From Antarcticimicrobium sp040365005 (GTDB lineage: Bacteria > Pseudomonadota > Alphaproteobacteria > Rhodobacterales > Rhodobacteraceae), in assembly GCF_040365005.1 (NCBI RefSeq), contig NZ_BAABWV010000006.1, forward strand, positions 62,001 to 126,000: DNA of 64,000 nucleotides, in the 5' to 3' direction. The notes under the pieces are model-generated. The model had not been told where the DNA came from. It worked only from the letters and a program-made list of their open reading frames with translations, and searched no databases. The translations under genes and the position numbers were made by a program. This document shows positions 27,321-37,230 of this stretch, piece after piece. Numbering within the stretch: the first letter of the stretch is position 1; every line of letters begins with the position of its first letter.

Positions 27321-27689
27321 CTAGAAATGCGCCTTGGGTTCGTCAGGCTTGCCGGCGGCCAGCGCCAGCACCCCGCCCAACCCGACAAAGGCGATCGGGA
27401 ACATGGTAAAGACGTTGAAGCCGAAGGCGTAATACATCCCCCCCGTCGACAGCAGCATCAGGATACCGCCCCAGAGCGCCCGGGCCCGCGCCATCGCGCC
27501 ACCGGCAATCGCCAGCAACGGAGACAGCAGAGAGGCAGCGCGGATCACCTCGACATCGGCGACCTGCTCGGCCAGCCCCTCGATCTCGCCGAAATGCTCG
27601 ACCGCCTGGGTATAGCCATAGCTGAAAAAGCCCACGATCATGCCGACGATCCCGCCGATCAATCCAAGGACAAGGGCCGCGTTGCGCAT
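27321..27689 (-). CDS. Small membrane protein of unknown function
   Basis: The 122-residue protein has about three to four hydrophobic helices (LVLGLIGGIVGMIVGFFSYGY, LLSPLLAIAGGAM, the IAFVGLGGVLALAAG region). It starts with an alternating glycine-zipper-like helix. I do not recognise the family. It is convergent with the doxX gene, 20 bases apart, and 39 bases downstream of the arsC-like gene on the same strand. Confidence 0.75.
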   Translation of the reverse strand: MRNAALVLGLIGGIVGMIVGFFSYGYTQAVEHFGEIEGLAEQVADVEVIRAASLLSPLLAIAGGAMARARALWGGILMLLSTGGMYYAFGFNVFTMFPIAFVGLGGVLALAAGKPDEPKAHF

Positions 27690-27728
27690 CCGTTCTCTCC
27701 TGTCATTTGTCCCGACATAAGCGCGGTG

Positions 27729-28046
27729 TCAGTCCACGCCAAGCCCCGCCCGCACCTGCGGCCCCCAGCCAAGGTGCAGCGTACCCTCCGCGTCGATCAG
27801 CGGCCGCTTCATCAGCGTCGGGTGATCGGTGAGCAATTCCAGCGGATCGCGGGCGCGCTCCGACTCGTCCAGCCCTCGCCAGGTGGTCGAGCGGGTATTG
27901 AGCAGGTCTTTCCCGAACTGGTCGAAAGCCGCGCGCAACACGGCCTCGGGCACCCCCTCGGCGCGGACATCGACGAATCGCGCGTCGGGCAAGGATTTCA
28001 ATGCCTTGCGGCAGGTATCGCAGGTTTTCAGCCCGTACAGGATCAT
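27729..28046 (-). CDS. ArsC/Spx-family thioredoxin-fold protein
   Basis: The 105-residue protein has the ArsC-family opening ILYGLKTCDTCRKALK, with a CxxC redox pair, and the later LLNTRSTTWRG and LMKRPLI blocks. It resembles the YffB/Spx branch rather than a true arsenate reductase, and no ars genes are nearby. The ATG at 28046 is chosen because the family begins just before the beta strand; the upstream 29 codons look like non-coding DNA. Confidence 0.87.
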   Translation of the reverse strand: MILYGLKTCDTCRKALKSLPDARFVDVRAEGVPEAVLRAAFDQFGKDLLNTRSTTWRGLDESERARDPLELLTDHPTLMKRPLIDAEGTLHLGWGPQVRAGLGVD

Positions 28047-28263
28047 CTTTCGCCCCCATGCATTTCTGCGGAAATATCCGGCGGGGCTGCGAAAATCATC
28101 CCCTTTTTCTTGATTTTTATACAAGCCGTGCAATCCTGAGGCTGCGCTGCCGCCGATCAGACACCCGCCTATGACGCCATACGCCGGTTTTCTGTGAGAC
28201 CGGCGCGCCCCCGTGCGATTGCGACGCGCGGGGACCAGTGCAAGTCAGAAGGAGACACGGGAC

Positions 28264-28470
28264 ATGCCGACAGGCACCGTGAAATGGTTCAATACCACCA
28301 AGGGTTATGGCTTCATCGCCCCGGACGAGGGCGGCAGTGATGTGTTCGTGCACATCTCGGCCGTCGAACGATCCGGGCTGACGGGTTTGGCGGACAACCA
28401 GAAGGTTTCGTTCGAACTTCAGGACGGGCGGGATGGCCGCCAGATGGCAGCGGATCTGAAACCCCTGTAG
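28264..28470 (+). CDS. Cold-shock protein (CspA family)
   Basis: The 68-residue single OB-fold protein carries both RNA-binding motifs, KGYGFIAP (RNP1) and DVFVHIS (RNP2). It acts as an RNA chaperone. The ATG at 28264 follows AAGGAGACACGGGAC. The 5' region from the divergent arsC-like gene is about 215 bases, long enough for a regulatory leader as in many csp genes. A second csp lies at 38995-39201. Confidence 0.95.
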   Translation: MPTGTVKWFNTTKGYGFIAPDEGGSDVFVHISAVERSGLTGLADNQKVSFELQDGRDGRQMAADLKPL

Positions 28471-28690
28471 ATCCAGCCTCTTGTTTCAAAAAGGAATTGC
28501 CCCGTCCCGACCGTCGCCGGGGCGGGCGCCCGGCCCGGTGTTGTCGGACAGTGTACCGGGGCATCCCGGAAATGGGCGCCGCCCCACCGCCGGGAGGATT
28601 GGCAGCAGCGCAACGCCCTGGGGCAGGAGGAGAGATCGCCCTTGGATGCGTCGAATATAGCAGATTTCCGGCATTCCGTGTAGCCCGGCG

Positions 28691-29110
28691 CTATACACCC
28701 TGCGCCAACACCTCCCGCGTGCGCGTGCAGCGCCGCCCACCATGGAACCCGTCAAGCAGGGCCGCGAACGCTGCGCCGCCCCCGGCCGCCTCGAACAGCG
28801 TTGCCGAGGATCGCAGCTTCATCGCGTCGACCGGACCGAGAATCGCCTCGGCCGCCGCACCTTGATGGGCCAACAACGCCTCGGCGCAGGCGCGCAGCCG
28901 CGGCCCCAGCACCGGATCGGCCAGATAGGCCCGCGCCTCGTCCAGCCCCGAAATACCGTAATACTGCGCCGTGGCCGACCGCCCCAGCCCGCGCAACTGG
29001 GGAAAGATGAACCACATCCAATGGCTGACCTTGGCCCCGGCGGTCAGCTCCGCCAGCGCGGTCTCATAGGTTTCGGCCTGGGCCTGGTGGAACCGGGACA
29101 GATCGGACAT
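28691..29110 (-). CDS. DUF1810 domain protein
   Basis: The 139-residue protein matches DUF1810: FHQAQAETYETALAELTAGAKVSHWMWFIFPQLRGLG, then AQYYGI and SSATLFE. The function is unknown; no catalytic residues can be assigned. It stands alone. The ATG at 29110 gives a family-like MSDLSRFHQAQ start. Confidence 0.88.
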   Translation of the reverse strand: MSDLSRFHQAQAETYETALAELTAGAKVSHWMWFIFPQLRGLGRSATAQYYGISGLDEARAYLADPVLGPRLRACAEALLAHQGAAAEAILGPVDAMKLRSSATLFEAAGGGAAFAALLDGFHGGRRCTRTREVLAQGV

Positions 29111-29391
29111 GGAAGAAGGATAGCGCGAAACCGCGCCGCCCCAAAGCCCCGGGGCGAACTTGGGCAGACGACCGCATCGACCGTCTCGCCTTTAAGGCCG
29201 ACCTTGCCCTCCATGGCCCCCGTTTCACCGTTACCGACCGGGAGGTTGCGGATCGCCTCGCGGCCCGTGCCTGGTCGGTTTGATCGGATCAGGGGGCTCC
29301 CCTTCGGCCCGTGCGCCGGTCGCTGACACTGCGGTCAGGACATGCGCACGGCGCGGAGAGGCCCTGGCAGGACGCAACAGGATTCAACATT
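29111..29391. other. Intergenic region, no gene seen
   Basis: About 280 bases between the divergent DUF1810 and DeoR genes, ending at the T-rich candidate operator. Frames here are short and unlike proteins. No repeat or hairpin stands out. Confidence 0.4.
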
Positions 29392-29426
29392 CTTTTTGGG
29401 TTTTGTTGGATTTATGTTGGTTATCA
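29392..29426 (+). promoter_or_regulatory. T-rich phased repeats, candidate DeoR operator
   Basis: Three T-tracts each ending in TTGG-like triplets are spaced about 10-11 bases apart (GG near 29398, 29408 and 29419), within a GC-rich region 45-80 bases before the DeoR start. Phased repeats in front of a DeoR gene suggest autoregulation. This is inference from pattern and position only. Confidence 0.3.
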
Positions 29427-29470
29427 CTTGGCTTTCCGTCGCTTTTCATGCCCTTTCAGGCAGGAACCGC

Positions 29471-30271
29471 ATGGTTCTCGGGTCCAAACAGAGCGAGGCC
29501 ATGGAAAGGCGATCGAACCACAGGCAGAAAGAGATTCTCGAAGAGCTGCGGCGTTCGGGCGGTTCAATGCGAATCCACGCCCTGGCTGAGCGGTTGCAGG
29601 TCACCGAGGAGACAGTGCGCCGAAACCTGCGCAGGCTGGCCGATGACGGGATCGTCGAACGCGTGCACGGCGGCGTCCGCCTCATCCGGGAAACCGGCGA
29701 GGCCGACTTCAACGCGCGTTTCCGGGAAAACCCCGAGGCGAAACAACGGATCGCCCGCCACGTCGCCGCCATGCTGCCGCACGAGGCCTCGCTGTTTCTG
29801 GACATCGGCAGCACCACCGCCCATATCGCCGACGCCCTGCGCGATCACAGGCGGCTGGTCGTCGTCACCAACTCGGTCTATGTCGCCTTCCGCCTGGCCA
29901 CTCGCAACGAGAACCGCGTCTTCATGGCCGGCGGGATGCTCAGACCGCATGACGGCGGCGCCTTCGGGAGCGACGCGATGACCTTTGCCACGAACTTCAA
30001 GACGGATTTTGCGGTCCTGTCCTCGGCCGGGATCACCCCCAAGGGATTCATGCTGTTCGACCTGGACGAGGCGCGGTTCTCGCGCCTGATCATGCAGCAG
30101 GCCACCACCTGCATCATGGCCGCGGATTCCAGCAAGTTCGGACGCGAGGCCCCGGTGGATATCGGTCACCCGTCACAGGTCGATTGCCTTGTCTGCGACA
30201 CACCGCCCCCGGCCGAAATCGAAACCGCCGCCCGAACGTCATGGGGCACAGAAATCCAGATTGCGAAATAG
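29471..30271 (+). CDS. DeoR/GlpR-family transcriptional regulator
   Basis: About 266 residues. An N-terminal DeoR helix-turn-helix (RQKEILEELRRSGGSMRIHALAERLQVTEETVRRNLRRL) is followed by the family signature VERVHGGV and a sugar-phosphate-sensing isomerase-like domain (DIGSTTAHIADAL, GGMLRPHDGG, SAGITPKGF, AADSSKFGR). ATG 29471 (AGGAA upstream) or 29501 may be used. It lies 8 bases before the inositol-phosphatase-like gene, which it probably controls. Family effectors are usually phosphorylated sugars. Confidence 0.9.
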   Translation: MVLGSKQSEAMERRSNHRQKEILEELRRSGGSMRIHALAERLQVTEETVRRNLRRLADDGIVERVHGGVRLIRETGEADFNARFRENPEAKQRIARHVAAMLPHEASLFLDIGSTTAHIADALRDHRRLVVVTNSVYVAFRLATRNENRVFMAGGMLRPHDGGAFGSDAMTFATNFKTDFAVLSSAGITPKGFMLFDLDEARFSRLIMQQATTCIMAADSSKFGREAPVDIGHPSQVDCLVCDTPPPAEIETAARTSWGTEIQIAK

Positions 30272-30279
30272 GAAAGCCG

Positions 30280-31056
30280 ATGTCCCCCTCACTCGACCAG
30301 GTCCGCGAGATCGCCGAACACATCACCCAACAGGCCAGTTCCATTCCGATGGCGCATTTCCGCGCCCCGCTGGACATCATCGCCAAGGCCGACGCCAGCC
30401 CGGTCACCATCGCCGACCGCAAGACCGAGGCCTTCATCCGCGAGGAATTGGCGCGCCACTTTCCCACGCATGGAATCTTCGGCGAGGAATACGGGATCTC
30501 CGGCTCGCTCAAGGGCGAAACCTGGATCATCGACCCGATTGACGGAACGCGGTCCTTCATCACCGGCAGCCCGCTGTTCGGGATGCTGCTGGGCTATCTC
30601 GTCGAGGGGGTGCCGAAACTGGGGCTGGTCCGCATGCCCGCGCTGGACGAAACCTATGTCGGCATCCCCGGCCAGGGCGCAACCCTCAACGGCCAGCCGA
30701 TCCGCTGTCGCGACACCACCGCGCTGAACGAGGCGATGGTCTACGTCAACGAGGCCGAGCGCATTCACGCCGCCGCCCCCGAGCTGTTCACGCGCCTTTG
30801 CAACGTGGGGCACACCCGGCGCATGGGGTACGATTGCTACCCCCACGCGATGCTGTCCGCCGGCCTGATCGACAGCGTCGTCGATTACGGGCTGGAACCC
30901 TATGACTTCCTGCCGCTGGTCGGCCTGGTCCGCGCGGCCGGCGGCGTCATCACCGATTGGGACGGCAAGGACTTGAGCCTGGAGTCCGATGGAAAGGTTG
31001 TGACCTCGGCCACGCCGGAACTGCATGGCCAGATGCTGGAGCTGCTCAACCGCTGA
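30280..31056 (+). CDS. Inositol monophosphatase-family phosphatase (HisN-like)
   Basis: The 258-residue Mg-dependent phosphatase shows the metal-site motifs: Glu pair in GEEYG, DPIDGTRSFITG, and the third aspartate in GLEPYDFLPLVGLVRAAGGVITDW. The family includes inositol phosphatases, histidinol phosphatases and 3'-phosphoadenosine phosphatases. The substrate cannot be read, though the DeoR neighbour points to sugar phosphates, and his genes occur elsewhere in the window. The ATG follows AGGAAAGCCG. Confidence 0.9.
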   Translation: MSPSLDQVREIAEHITQQASSIPMAHFRAPLDIIAKADASPVTIADRKTEAFIREELARHFPTHGIFGEEYGISGSLKGETWIIDPIDGTRSFITGSPLFGMLLGYLVEGVPKLGLVRMPALDETYVGIPGQGATLNGQPIRCRDTTALNEAMVYVNEAERIHAAAPELFTRLCNVGHTRRMGYDCYPHAMLSAGLIDSVVDYGLEPYDFLPLVGLVRAAGGVITDWDGKDLSLESDGKVVTSATPELHGQMLELLNR

Positions 31057-31070
31057 CCGACCGGGGTCGG

Positions 31071-31241
31071 GACAAGCGGGTGATCTTTGCGGTCGACCAC
31101 TCGAAATTCGTGGATGAGGAGGGCGCCGGATTGCTGGGCCTGGGCACCATCGCGCCACGGCCGGTCATCGTCACCGATCGCCCCCCCGCCAGGGGCGCCC
31201 CGCAAATCGCCGAACTGGCCGAGGTCATCGTCGCCGGCTGA
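31071..31241 (+). pseudogene. C-terminal remnant of a second DeoR-family regulator
   Basis: An open stretch of 56 codons reads RVIFAVDHSKF..., then APRPVIVTDRPP and PQIAELAEVIVAG before a stop. This parallels the last part of DeoR regulators (AADSSKFGR...VDCLVCDTPPPAEIETA in the intact gene nearby). The helix-turn-helix and sensor parts are missing. It begins about 15 bases after the phosphatase stop, so the original gene was probably deleted from the 5' side. Confidence 0.6.
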
Positions 31242-31379
31242 CACCAATGGGTCGGCCCGCCCCCAAACGCGAGCTCCCCCAACGGCGCGGGGTCATCACC
31301 CGCCGATGCCCCCTGCCCCCTCCGATTGACAGTCGAGCGCCACGCAACTTAAAGGAAAGTAGAGCAGGAGGGTAAGACC

Positions 31380-31793
31380 ATGGCCGACGATTTCGCATAT
31401 GGAATGGCGCGGGGAACCGTGAAGGTCCTCCAATCAGCGCTGGATAAAGCAAATGCCAAGATCCGCGATCTCACTGATCAATGCTGGGATCACTTTAGGA
31501 CTACTTGGGAGTGGAATATCGTCGCAAAGGGGAGGGAGGCGGAAAACGAGTACCTTCTGAAACTTCTGTACGAGGCGCATGGAGGTCCGGAAAACAACCC
31601 GGCCCGAAAGCAGGCCTACAAGGACAGCGATCCGTTCCGAATACCGAACGGGCCGCGGGCCGGCCAGAGGGCTCAAATGCGGGACCACATACTCATGATG
31701 GGCATGGTAAAAGCTGCTAAGAAAGCTCCCGACAGCGTGCATTCAGTAAAGCGCATACGGTCTTTCATAAAAACGATACAAGTGTTCAAGTAA
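31380..31793 (+). CDS. Protein of unknown function in a lower-GC patch
   Basis: The 137-residue, basic, mostly helical protein has an N-terminal amphipathic stretch (VLQSALDKANAKIRDLTDQC). No family is recognised. A good AGGAGG ribosome site precedes the ATG at 31380. Base composition and codon use are visibly less GC-rich than the neighbours, suggesting horizontal origin. Its stop lies in a palindrome shared with the opposite-strand reading frame. Confidence 0.7.
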   Translation: MADDFAYGMARGTVKVLQSALDKANAKIRDLTDQCWDHFRTTWEWNIVAKGREAENEYLLKLLYEAHGGPENNPARKQAYKDSDPFRIPNGPRAGQRAQMRDHILMMGMVKAAKKAPDSVHSVKRIRSFIKTIQVFK

Positions 31794-31813
31794 GGAGGGG
31801 ATCCCCTCCTTAC
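31790..31813. terminator. 24-bp perfect palindrome, bidirectional terminator
   Basis: The stretch starts GTAAGGAGGGG and is a perfect inverted repeat about the ATC/GAT centre. It contains the stop codons of both convergent genes, TAA on each strand. A 12-bp-arm hairpin this strong with symmetric stops suits a bidirectional transcription end. No clear T-run follows on either side. Confidence 0.6.
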
Positions 31814-32062
31814 TTCCTTTCTGGGGAGGAACTGCTAGAATTTGGGTCACCACCTGCGCCGCCGCCATTATTGGTGGCTTTCAATTCACTCGCGGCACCT
31901 TTAGCAGCCGTACTACCAGTAACTTGCTGGATCCGGCTCTCAGCCTGGCTGTTGAGAATTCCGACAGCGTATTGGCTATCACGCTCTTCGTTGAGCTGTT
32001 CACCACCTTGGCCGAACCAACGGGTCACGCGATCAGGAACCTGAGTGATCAATTGGAAGGAT
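31810..32062 (-). pseudogene. Truncated C-terminal fragment, possibly DotA/TraY-like conjugation protein
   Basis: The frame is open to 32265, but only the lower-GC 3' part (about 84 codons) looks protein-like: SFQLITQVPDRVTRWFGQGG, EQLNEERDSQYAVGILNSQA, ending in a Gly/Ser/Asn-rich tail. The ILxxVPDxVxRWxGxGG pattern is reminiscent of the end of DotA/TraY membrane proteins of type IV conjugation systems. This is from memory of the family and uncertain. The upstream GC-rich half is out-of-context sequence, so the original 5' part is gone. Confidence 0.4.
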
Positions 32063-32296
32063 CGAATGGCCAACCGGCCCCGCGCGACCGCCCGGATCAG
32101 TCCCGCCAATCGCCCCGGCACTTGCCCCCGTTCCACCCGGGCGGCGTTTCCCCGGGGGCAAACCCGACACAAGGGACGTCGCATCGCAGGCGTTTCTGCA
32201 TCGCACCGGGCATCGCAGCCAGGCTGAACGCCACCGCACAAGGGCCGGCGATCCGGCCCCGTCACGAGGAGTCACGATTACTGTTCCGGGGGGTGA

Positions 32297-32383
32297 TGGT
32301 GCGGTCGAGAAGACTCGAACTTCCACGGGTGTTACCCCACAGCGACCTCAACGCTGCGCGTCTACCAATTCCGCCACGACCGC
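32297..32383 (-). tRNA. tRNA-Leu (anticodon GAG)
   Basis: An 87-nt class II tRNA with CCA encoded. The acceptor GCGGTCG pairs perfectly with CGACCGC. The anticodon stem is CAGCG/CGCTG and the loop TTGAGGT gives GAG. A long variable arm (TGGGGTAACACCCG) follows, then T arm AGTTCGAGTCTT. Its 3' end faces the lower-GC patch at 31380-32062, the usual geometry for integration at a tRNA. Confidence 0.95.
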
Positions 32384-32531
32384 ACATCGGGCTGGTGTGC
32401 GGGCGATATAGACGAGCCTCCCGGTGATGTGAAGGGCAAATCGCACCGATCTTTCACCTCGGGGATGTTCCGGTGCATGGCCCTGTGCTAGCGGTGCCCG
32501 CGAACGCCCGAAACCCGCACCCGGAGCCCGC

Positions 32532-33191
32532 ATGACCCAACCCAGCCCCGCCACCGCCCTGCAGATCGACATCGCCTCCGACGTGGTCTGCCCGTGGTGC
32601 ATCATCGGCTTCCTGCAATTGCGCCGTGCCCTGTCCGACAGCGGCAGGTCGGTGCGGTTGCGCTGGCACCCGTTCGAGCTCAACCCCGAGATGCCGCCCG
32701 AGGGGCAAAACCTGCGCGAGCACGTGTTCGAGAAATACGGTGCCAGCCCCGAGGACAGCCGCAAGTCGCGCGAGACCCTGGTCGCGCTGGGGCAGGAGCT
32801 GGGCTTTCCCTTCCGGTTCAGCGACGACAGCCGCATCGTCAATACCTTCGCCGCCCATCAACTGCTCGACTGGGCCGAGGGCGAGGGCCGCCAGCACGAC
32901 CTCAAGATGGCGCTGTTCCAGGCCTATTTCTCGAACGGCGAGGATGTCTCGGACCCCGCCGTGCTGGAACGCGCCGCCATCGCCGCCGGATTGGACGGGC
33001 CAGCCGCCCGCCGCGCGCTGGACAGCGGCGCCCATGCCGGTGCCGTGCGCGCGAAACAGCGAATCTGGGCCGAGCGCGACGTGCACAGCGTGCCCACCAT
33101 GGTGTTCGGACAGAAATACATGGTCAGCGGCGCACATGGGGTGGACGGGTTCGCCACCCTTCTCACCCGGCTGGCGGACGAGGGGCTCTGA
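32532..33191 (+). CDS. DsbA-family oxidoreductase (FrnE-like)
   Basis: The 219-residue thioredoxin-fold protein has a CPWC active site (SDVVCPWCIIGF). It has FrnE/2-hydroxychromene-isomerase-like blocks (RWHPFELNPEMPPEG, QELGFPFRFS, VPTMVFG near the cis-Pro). No signal peptide, so it is cytoplasmic. Members act in disulfide or polyketide/aromatic isomerisation chemistry. It is monocistronic. Confidence 0.9.
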   Translation: MTQPSPATALQIDIASDVVCPWCIIGFLQLRRALSDSGRSVRLRWHPFELNPEMPPEGQNLREHVFEKYGASPEDSRKSRETLVALGQELGFPFRFSDDSRIVNTFAAHQLLDWAEGEGRQHDLKMALFQAYFSNGEDVSDPAVLERAAIAAGLDGPAARRALDSGAHAGAVRAKQRIWAERDVHSVPTMVFGQKYMVSGAHGVDGFATLLTRLADEGL

Positions 33192-33197
33192 TCCCCC

Positions 33198-34398
<1,201 letters not shown>

Positions 34399-34409
<11 letters not shown>

Positions 34410-35121
34410 CGCGCGCCCCCCGCTCCGTCGGCCGATCCTCGGCGATCCTGCCATCGACCATCCAGATCAACCGGTCGGCATAGGCGGCCATGTCCTCCTC
34501 GTGGGTGACCATGACGATGGTCAATTCGCGCTCGGCCCGCAGCCGCACCAGCAGGTCCATGATCTCGGCCGAGCGGTGGGTGTCGAGGTTGCCGGTGGGC
34601 TCGTCCGCCAAGAGCACCTCGGGCGATCCGGCCAGCGCCCGGGCGATGGCGACGCGCTGTTGTTGCCCGCCCGACAGCTCCGAGGGCTCATGATCGGCGC
34701 GCTGCGCCAGCCCCACCTGTTCCAGCGCCTCCAACGCCCGCGCGCGCCGCTCGGCCGCGCCCATCCCCTTGTAGATCAGCGGCAGCTCCACGTTCTCCAG
34801 CGCCGGCGTGCGCGGCAACAGGTTATAGCCCTGGAACACGAAGCCCAGGTAATGCCGCCGGAGCAGCGCCCGCTGATCCTGGTCCAGCCCGGCCACGTCG
34901 ACCCCGTTGAACAGGTATTCGCCCGATGTCGGGCTGTCGAGGCAACCGATCACGTTCATCGCGGTCGACTTGCCCGAGCCGCTCGGCCCCATGATCGCCA
35001 CGAACTCGCCGGCGCGGATCGTCAGGTCGATCCCGTCCAGCGCCCGCACCTCGGCCTCGCCCCGGCCATAGACGCGGGTAATGTCGCGCAGCGCGATCAC
35101 CGCCGGGGTGTCTCCGGGCAC
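34399..35121 (-). CDS. MacB-like ABC transporter ATP-binding protein
   Basis: The 240-residue LolD/MacB-type ATPase has Walker A GPSGSGKST, Q-loop FQGYNLLPR, signature LSGGQQQR, Walker B VLLADEPTGNLD and the switch His in VTHEE. It is coupled to the permease and 4 bases from the adaptor gene. The three genes form a tripartite efflux or lipoprotein/peptide export set; the outer-membrane TolC partner is not in the window. Confidence 0.95.
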
Positions 35122-35125
35122 CGGC

Positions 35126-36409
35126 TCAGCCCCCCTCGCCGAGGATCACAAGCTCACCCGCGCTGAGCTCACCGCTGCGGATCTCGGTCAGGCTGCCGTC
35201 GCTTTGGCCCGGCTCCACCGGCACCTCCACCGGCGCACCGTCGCGCAGCACCCAGATCGACTTGCCGCTGGCCCGCGCGCCCGCGTCGGGCCGGTGCGGC
35301 ATGATCATGCTCAGCAACCCGCCACCGCCTTCGCTGTCCTCTTCCACCTCCACCACCGGGGCATAGCGCAGCGCTGCGTTGGGCACCGCCAGCACACCCT
35401 GCAGTTCCGCGACGATGATATCGGCGGTTGCCGTCATGCCGGGCCGCAGCGACAGGTCGTCGTTGCGCACCGCCAGCACGGCGGTATAGCTGACCACCCC
35501 CTCGACCGTCTCCGAGGCATAGCGGATGGTCTTGATCTCGGCCGGAAAGCTGCGGTCGTCATAGGCATCGACCGTGAACACCACCCGGTCCCCCTCCGAG
35601 ATCGCGCCGATATCGGCCTCGTCCACCGCCACCTGCACCTCCATCTCGGTGAGGTCCTCAGCCACCGTGAACAGCACCGGCGCGGTCAGCGCCGAGGCGA
35701 CGATCTGGCCGACGTCCGCCGCCCGGTCCAGCACCACCCCGTCGATCGGCGAACAGATACAGGCCTTGTCCAGGTCGGCCTGCACCAGCCCGCGCTGCGC
35801 CCGCGCCAGCTCCAGGTTGGCCTCGGCCACCGTCACCTCGGCGGCGGCGCGGTCAAAGGCCGCCCGCTGCGCGATCAGGCTCTGGTGGCTGGTCACCCCG
35901 CGCGCGTCCAGTTCGGCGGCCCGGTCATAGTTGTCGCGCGCCTCGACCAGCGTGGCGCGGGCGCGCTCCAACTGCGCCTGCGCGGCGGTCACATTGGCCT
36001 CGGCCACCGCCAGCTCCGCCTCCAGCTTGGTGGTGTCGAGCGTGGCCAGAACCTGCCCGGCCTTGACCATGTCGTTGTAATCCACCGCGACCCCGCGCAA
36101 CGTGCCCGACAGCTCTGACGAGATTTCGACCAGGTTGGTCGGCTCCACCGTGCCCGTCGCCGTCACCGTCACCACCAGGTCGGCCAGGCTCGCCGGCGCG
36201 GTGCGATAGGCCGCCCCATCCTCACCCGGACCCAGGGCGCGCCACAGGGTGACCCCGCCGACCACGACAACCGCCAGCCCCAGCCCCCAAAGCCATCCGC
36301 GCCACCGCCCCCGGCGCCGCCCAAGCCCCAGCCGCGCCTCGATCTCGGCCGCCTTCACCGTGTTGTCCTTCGCCTCACCTGTCGCCATCGGCCTCGCCCC
36401 GTTGCTCAT
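35126..36409 (-). CDS. Efflux periplasmic adaptor (MacA/HlyD family)
   Basis: The 427-residue membrane-fusion protein has an N-terminal transmembrane helix (WLWGLGLAVVVVGGVTLW), a lipoyl half-motif (VEISSELSGTLRGVAVDYND), a long coiled coil (about residues 105-200), a second lipoyl half (ICSPIDGVVLDRAADVGQ) and a beta-barrel domain. The ATG at 36409 has AAAGGGA upstream; an ATG 7 codons later is possible. It is first in the operon adaptor-ATPase-permease. Confidence 0.92.
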   Translation of the reverse strand: MSNGARPMATGEAKDNTVKAAEIEARLGLGRRRGRWRGWLWGLGLAVVVVGGVTLWRALGPGEDGAAYRTAPASLADLVVTVTATGTVEPTNLVEISSELSGTLRGVAVDYNDMVKAGQVLATLDTTKLEAELAVAEANVTAAQAQLERARATLVEARDNYDRAAELDARGVTSHQSLIAQRAAFDRAAAEVTVAEANLELARAQRGLVQADLDKACICSPIDGVVLDRAADVGQIVASALTAPVLFTVAEDLTEMEVQVAVDEADIGAISEGDRVVFTVDAYDDRSFPAEIKTIRYASETVEGVVSYTAVLAVRNDDLSLRPGMTATADIIVAELQGVLAVPNAALRYAPVVEVEEDSEGGGGLLSMIMPHRPDAGARASGKSIWVLRDGAPVEVPVEPGQSDGSLTEIRSGELSAGELVILGEGG

Positions 36410-36530
36410 TCCCTTTTGCCGCACCGTCGCACCGACCGCGTTGATCTGTATCACCTGCAGGTTCGGGCCTGACATTTCCCTCGCCCAAGGGTATCACCAC
36501 CCCCCGACCCCAAGGCAAGCGAGGCGCAGA

Positions 36531-37187
36531 ATGGTCGAATGGAAAATCACCGACGGTCTGACCGGCTATGCCGAGGCCGTGGCCTTCATGGAGGCGCGCG
36601 CCGCCGAGATCGCCGCCGGCACCGCCGAGGAATGCATCTGGCTGCTGGAACACCCGCCCCTCTATACCGCCGGCACCAGCGCAAGGCGCGAGGATCTGAC
36701 CGATCCCGACCGCTTTCCGGTTTTCGAGAGCAAGCGCGGCGGCCAATACACCTATCACGGCCCCGGCCAGCGGGTGATCTACGTGATGCTGGATCTCAAC
36801 CGGCGCGGCCGCGACGTGCGCCGCTTCGTGCAATTGCTGGAAAACTGGGTGATCGCCGCGCTGGCCGAGTTCAACGTCACCGGCCACATCCGCGACGGGC
36901 GCGTCGGCGTCTGGGTCGAACGCCCCGAGAAACCGCGCACGGTTACCGGCGCCATGGCCGAGGACAAGATCGCCGCCATCGGCATCCGCCTGCGCAAATG
37001 GGTCAGCTTCCACGGCATCTCGATCAACGTCGATCCCGAGCTGGAGCATTTCACCGGCATCGTCCCCTGCGGCATCACCGAATACGGCGTCACCAGCCTG
37101 GTCGACCTCGGCCTGCCTGTGACGATGGACGATCTCGACGTCGCCCTGAGGCGCAGCTTCGAGCAGGTGTTCGGCGACACCGACTGA
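36531..37187 (+). CDS. lipB: Octanoyl-[ACP]:protein octanoyltransferase LipB
   Basis: The 218-residue enzyme attaches octanoyl groups to lipoyl domains. The family signature is present: RGGQYTYHGPGQRVIYVMLDL. The catalytic Lys (KIAAIGIRLRKWVSFHG) and Cys (IVPCGI) are intact. It is divergent from the adaptor gene with 121 bases between. Confidence 0.95.
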   Translation: MVEWKITDGLTGYAEAVAFMEARAAEIAAGTAEECIWLLEHPPLYTAGTSARREDLTDPDRFPVFESKRGGQYTYHGPGQRVIYVMLDLNRRGRDVRRFVQLLENWVIAALAEFNVTGHIRDGRVGVWVERPEKPRTVTGAMAEDKIAAIGIRLRKWVSFHGISINVDPELEHFTGIVPCGITEYGVTSLVDLGLPVTMDDLDVALRRSFEQVFGDTD

Positions 37188-37230
37188 CAAGGGCCGGAGG
37201 TGTCCCCCGGCCCGCCGTATTCCTCAGGTC

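Noticed and set aside
32033..32326. 97-codon minus-strand frame starting in tRNA-Leu
   Set aside because: It begins inside the tRNA gene and has no motif or ribosome site.
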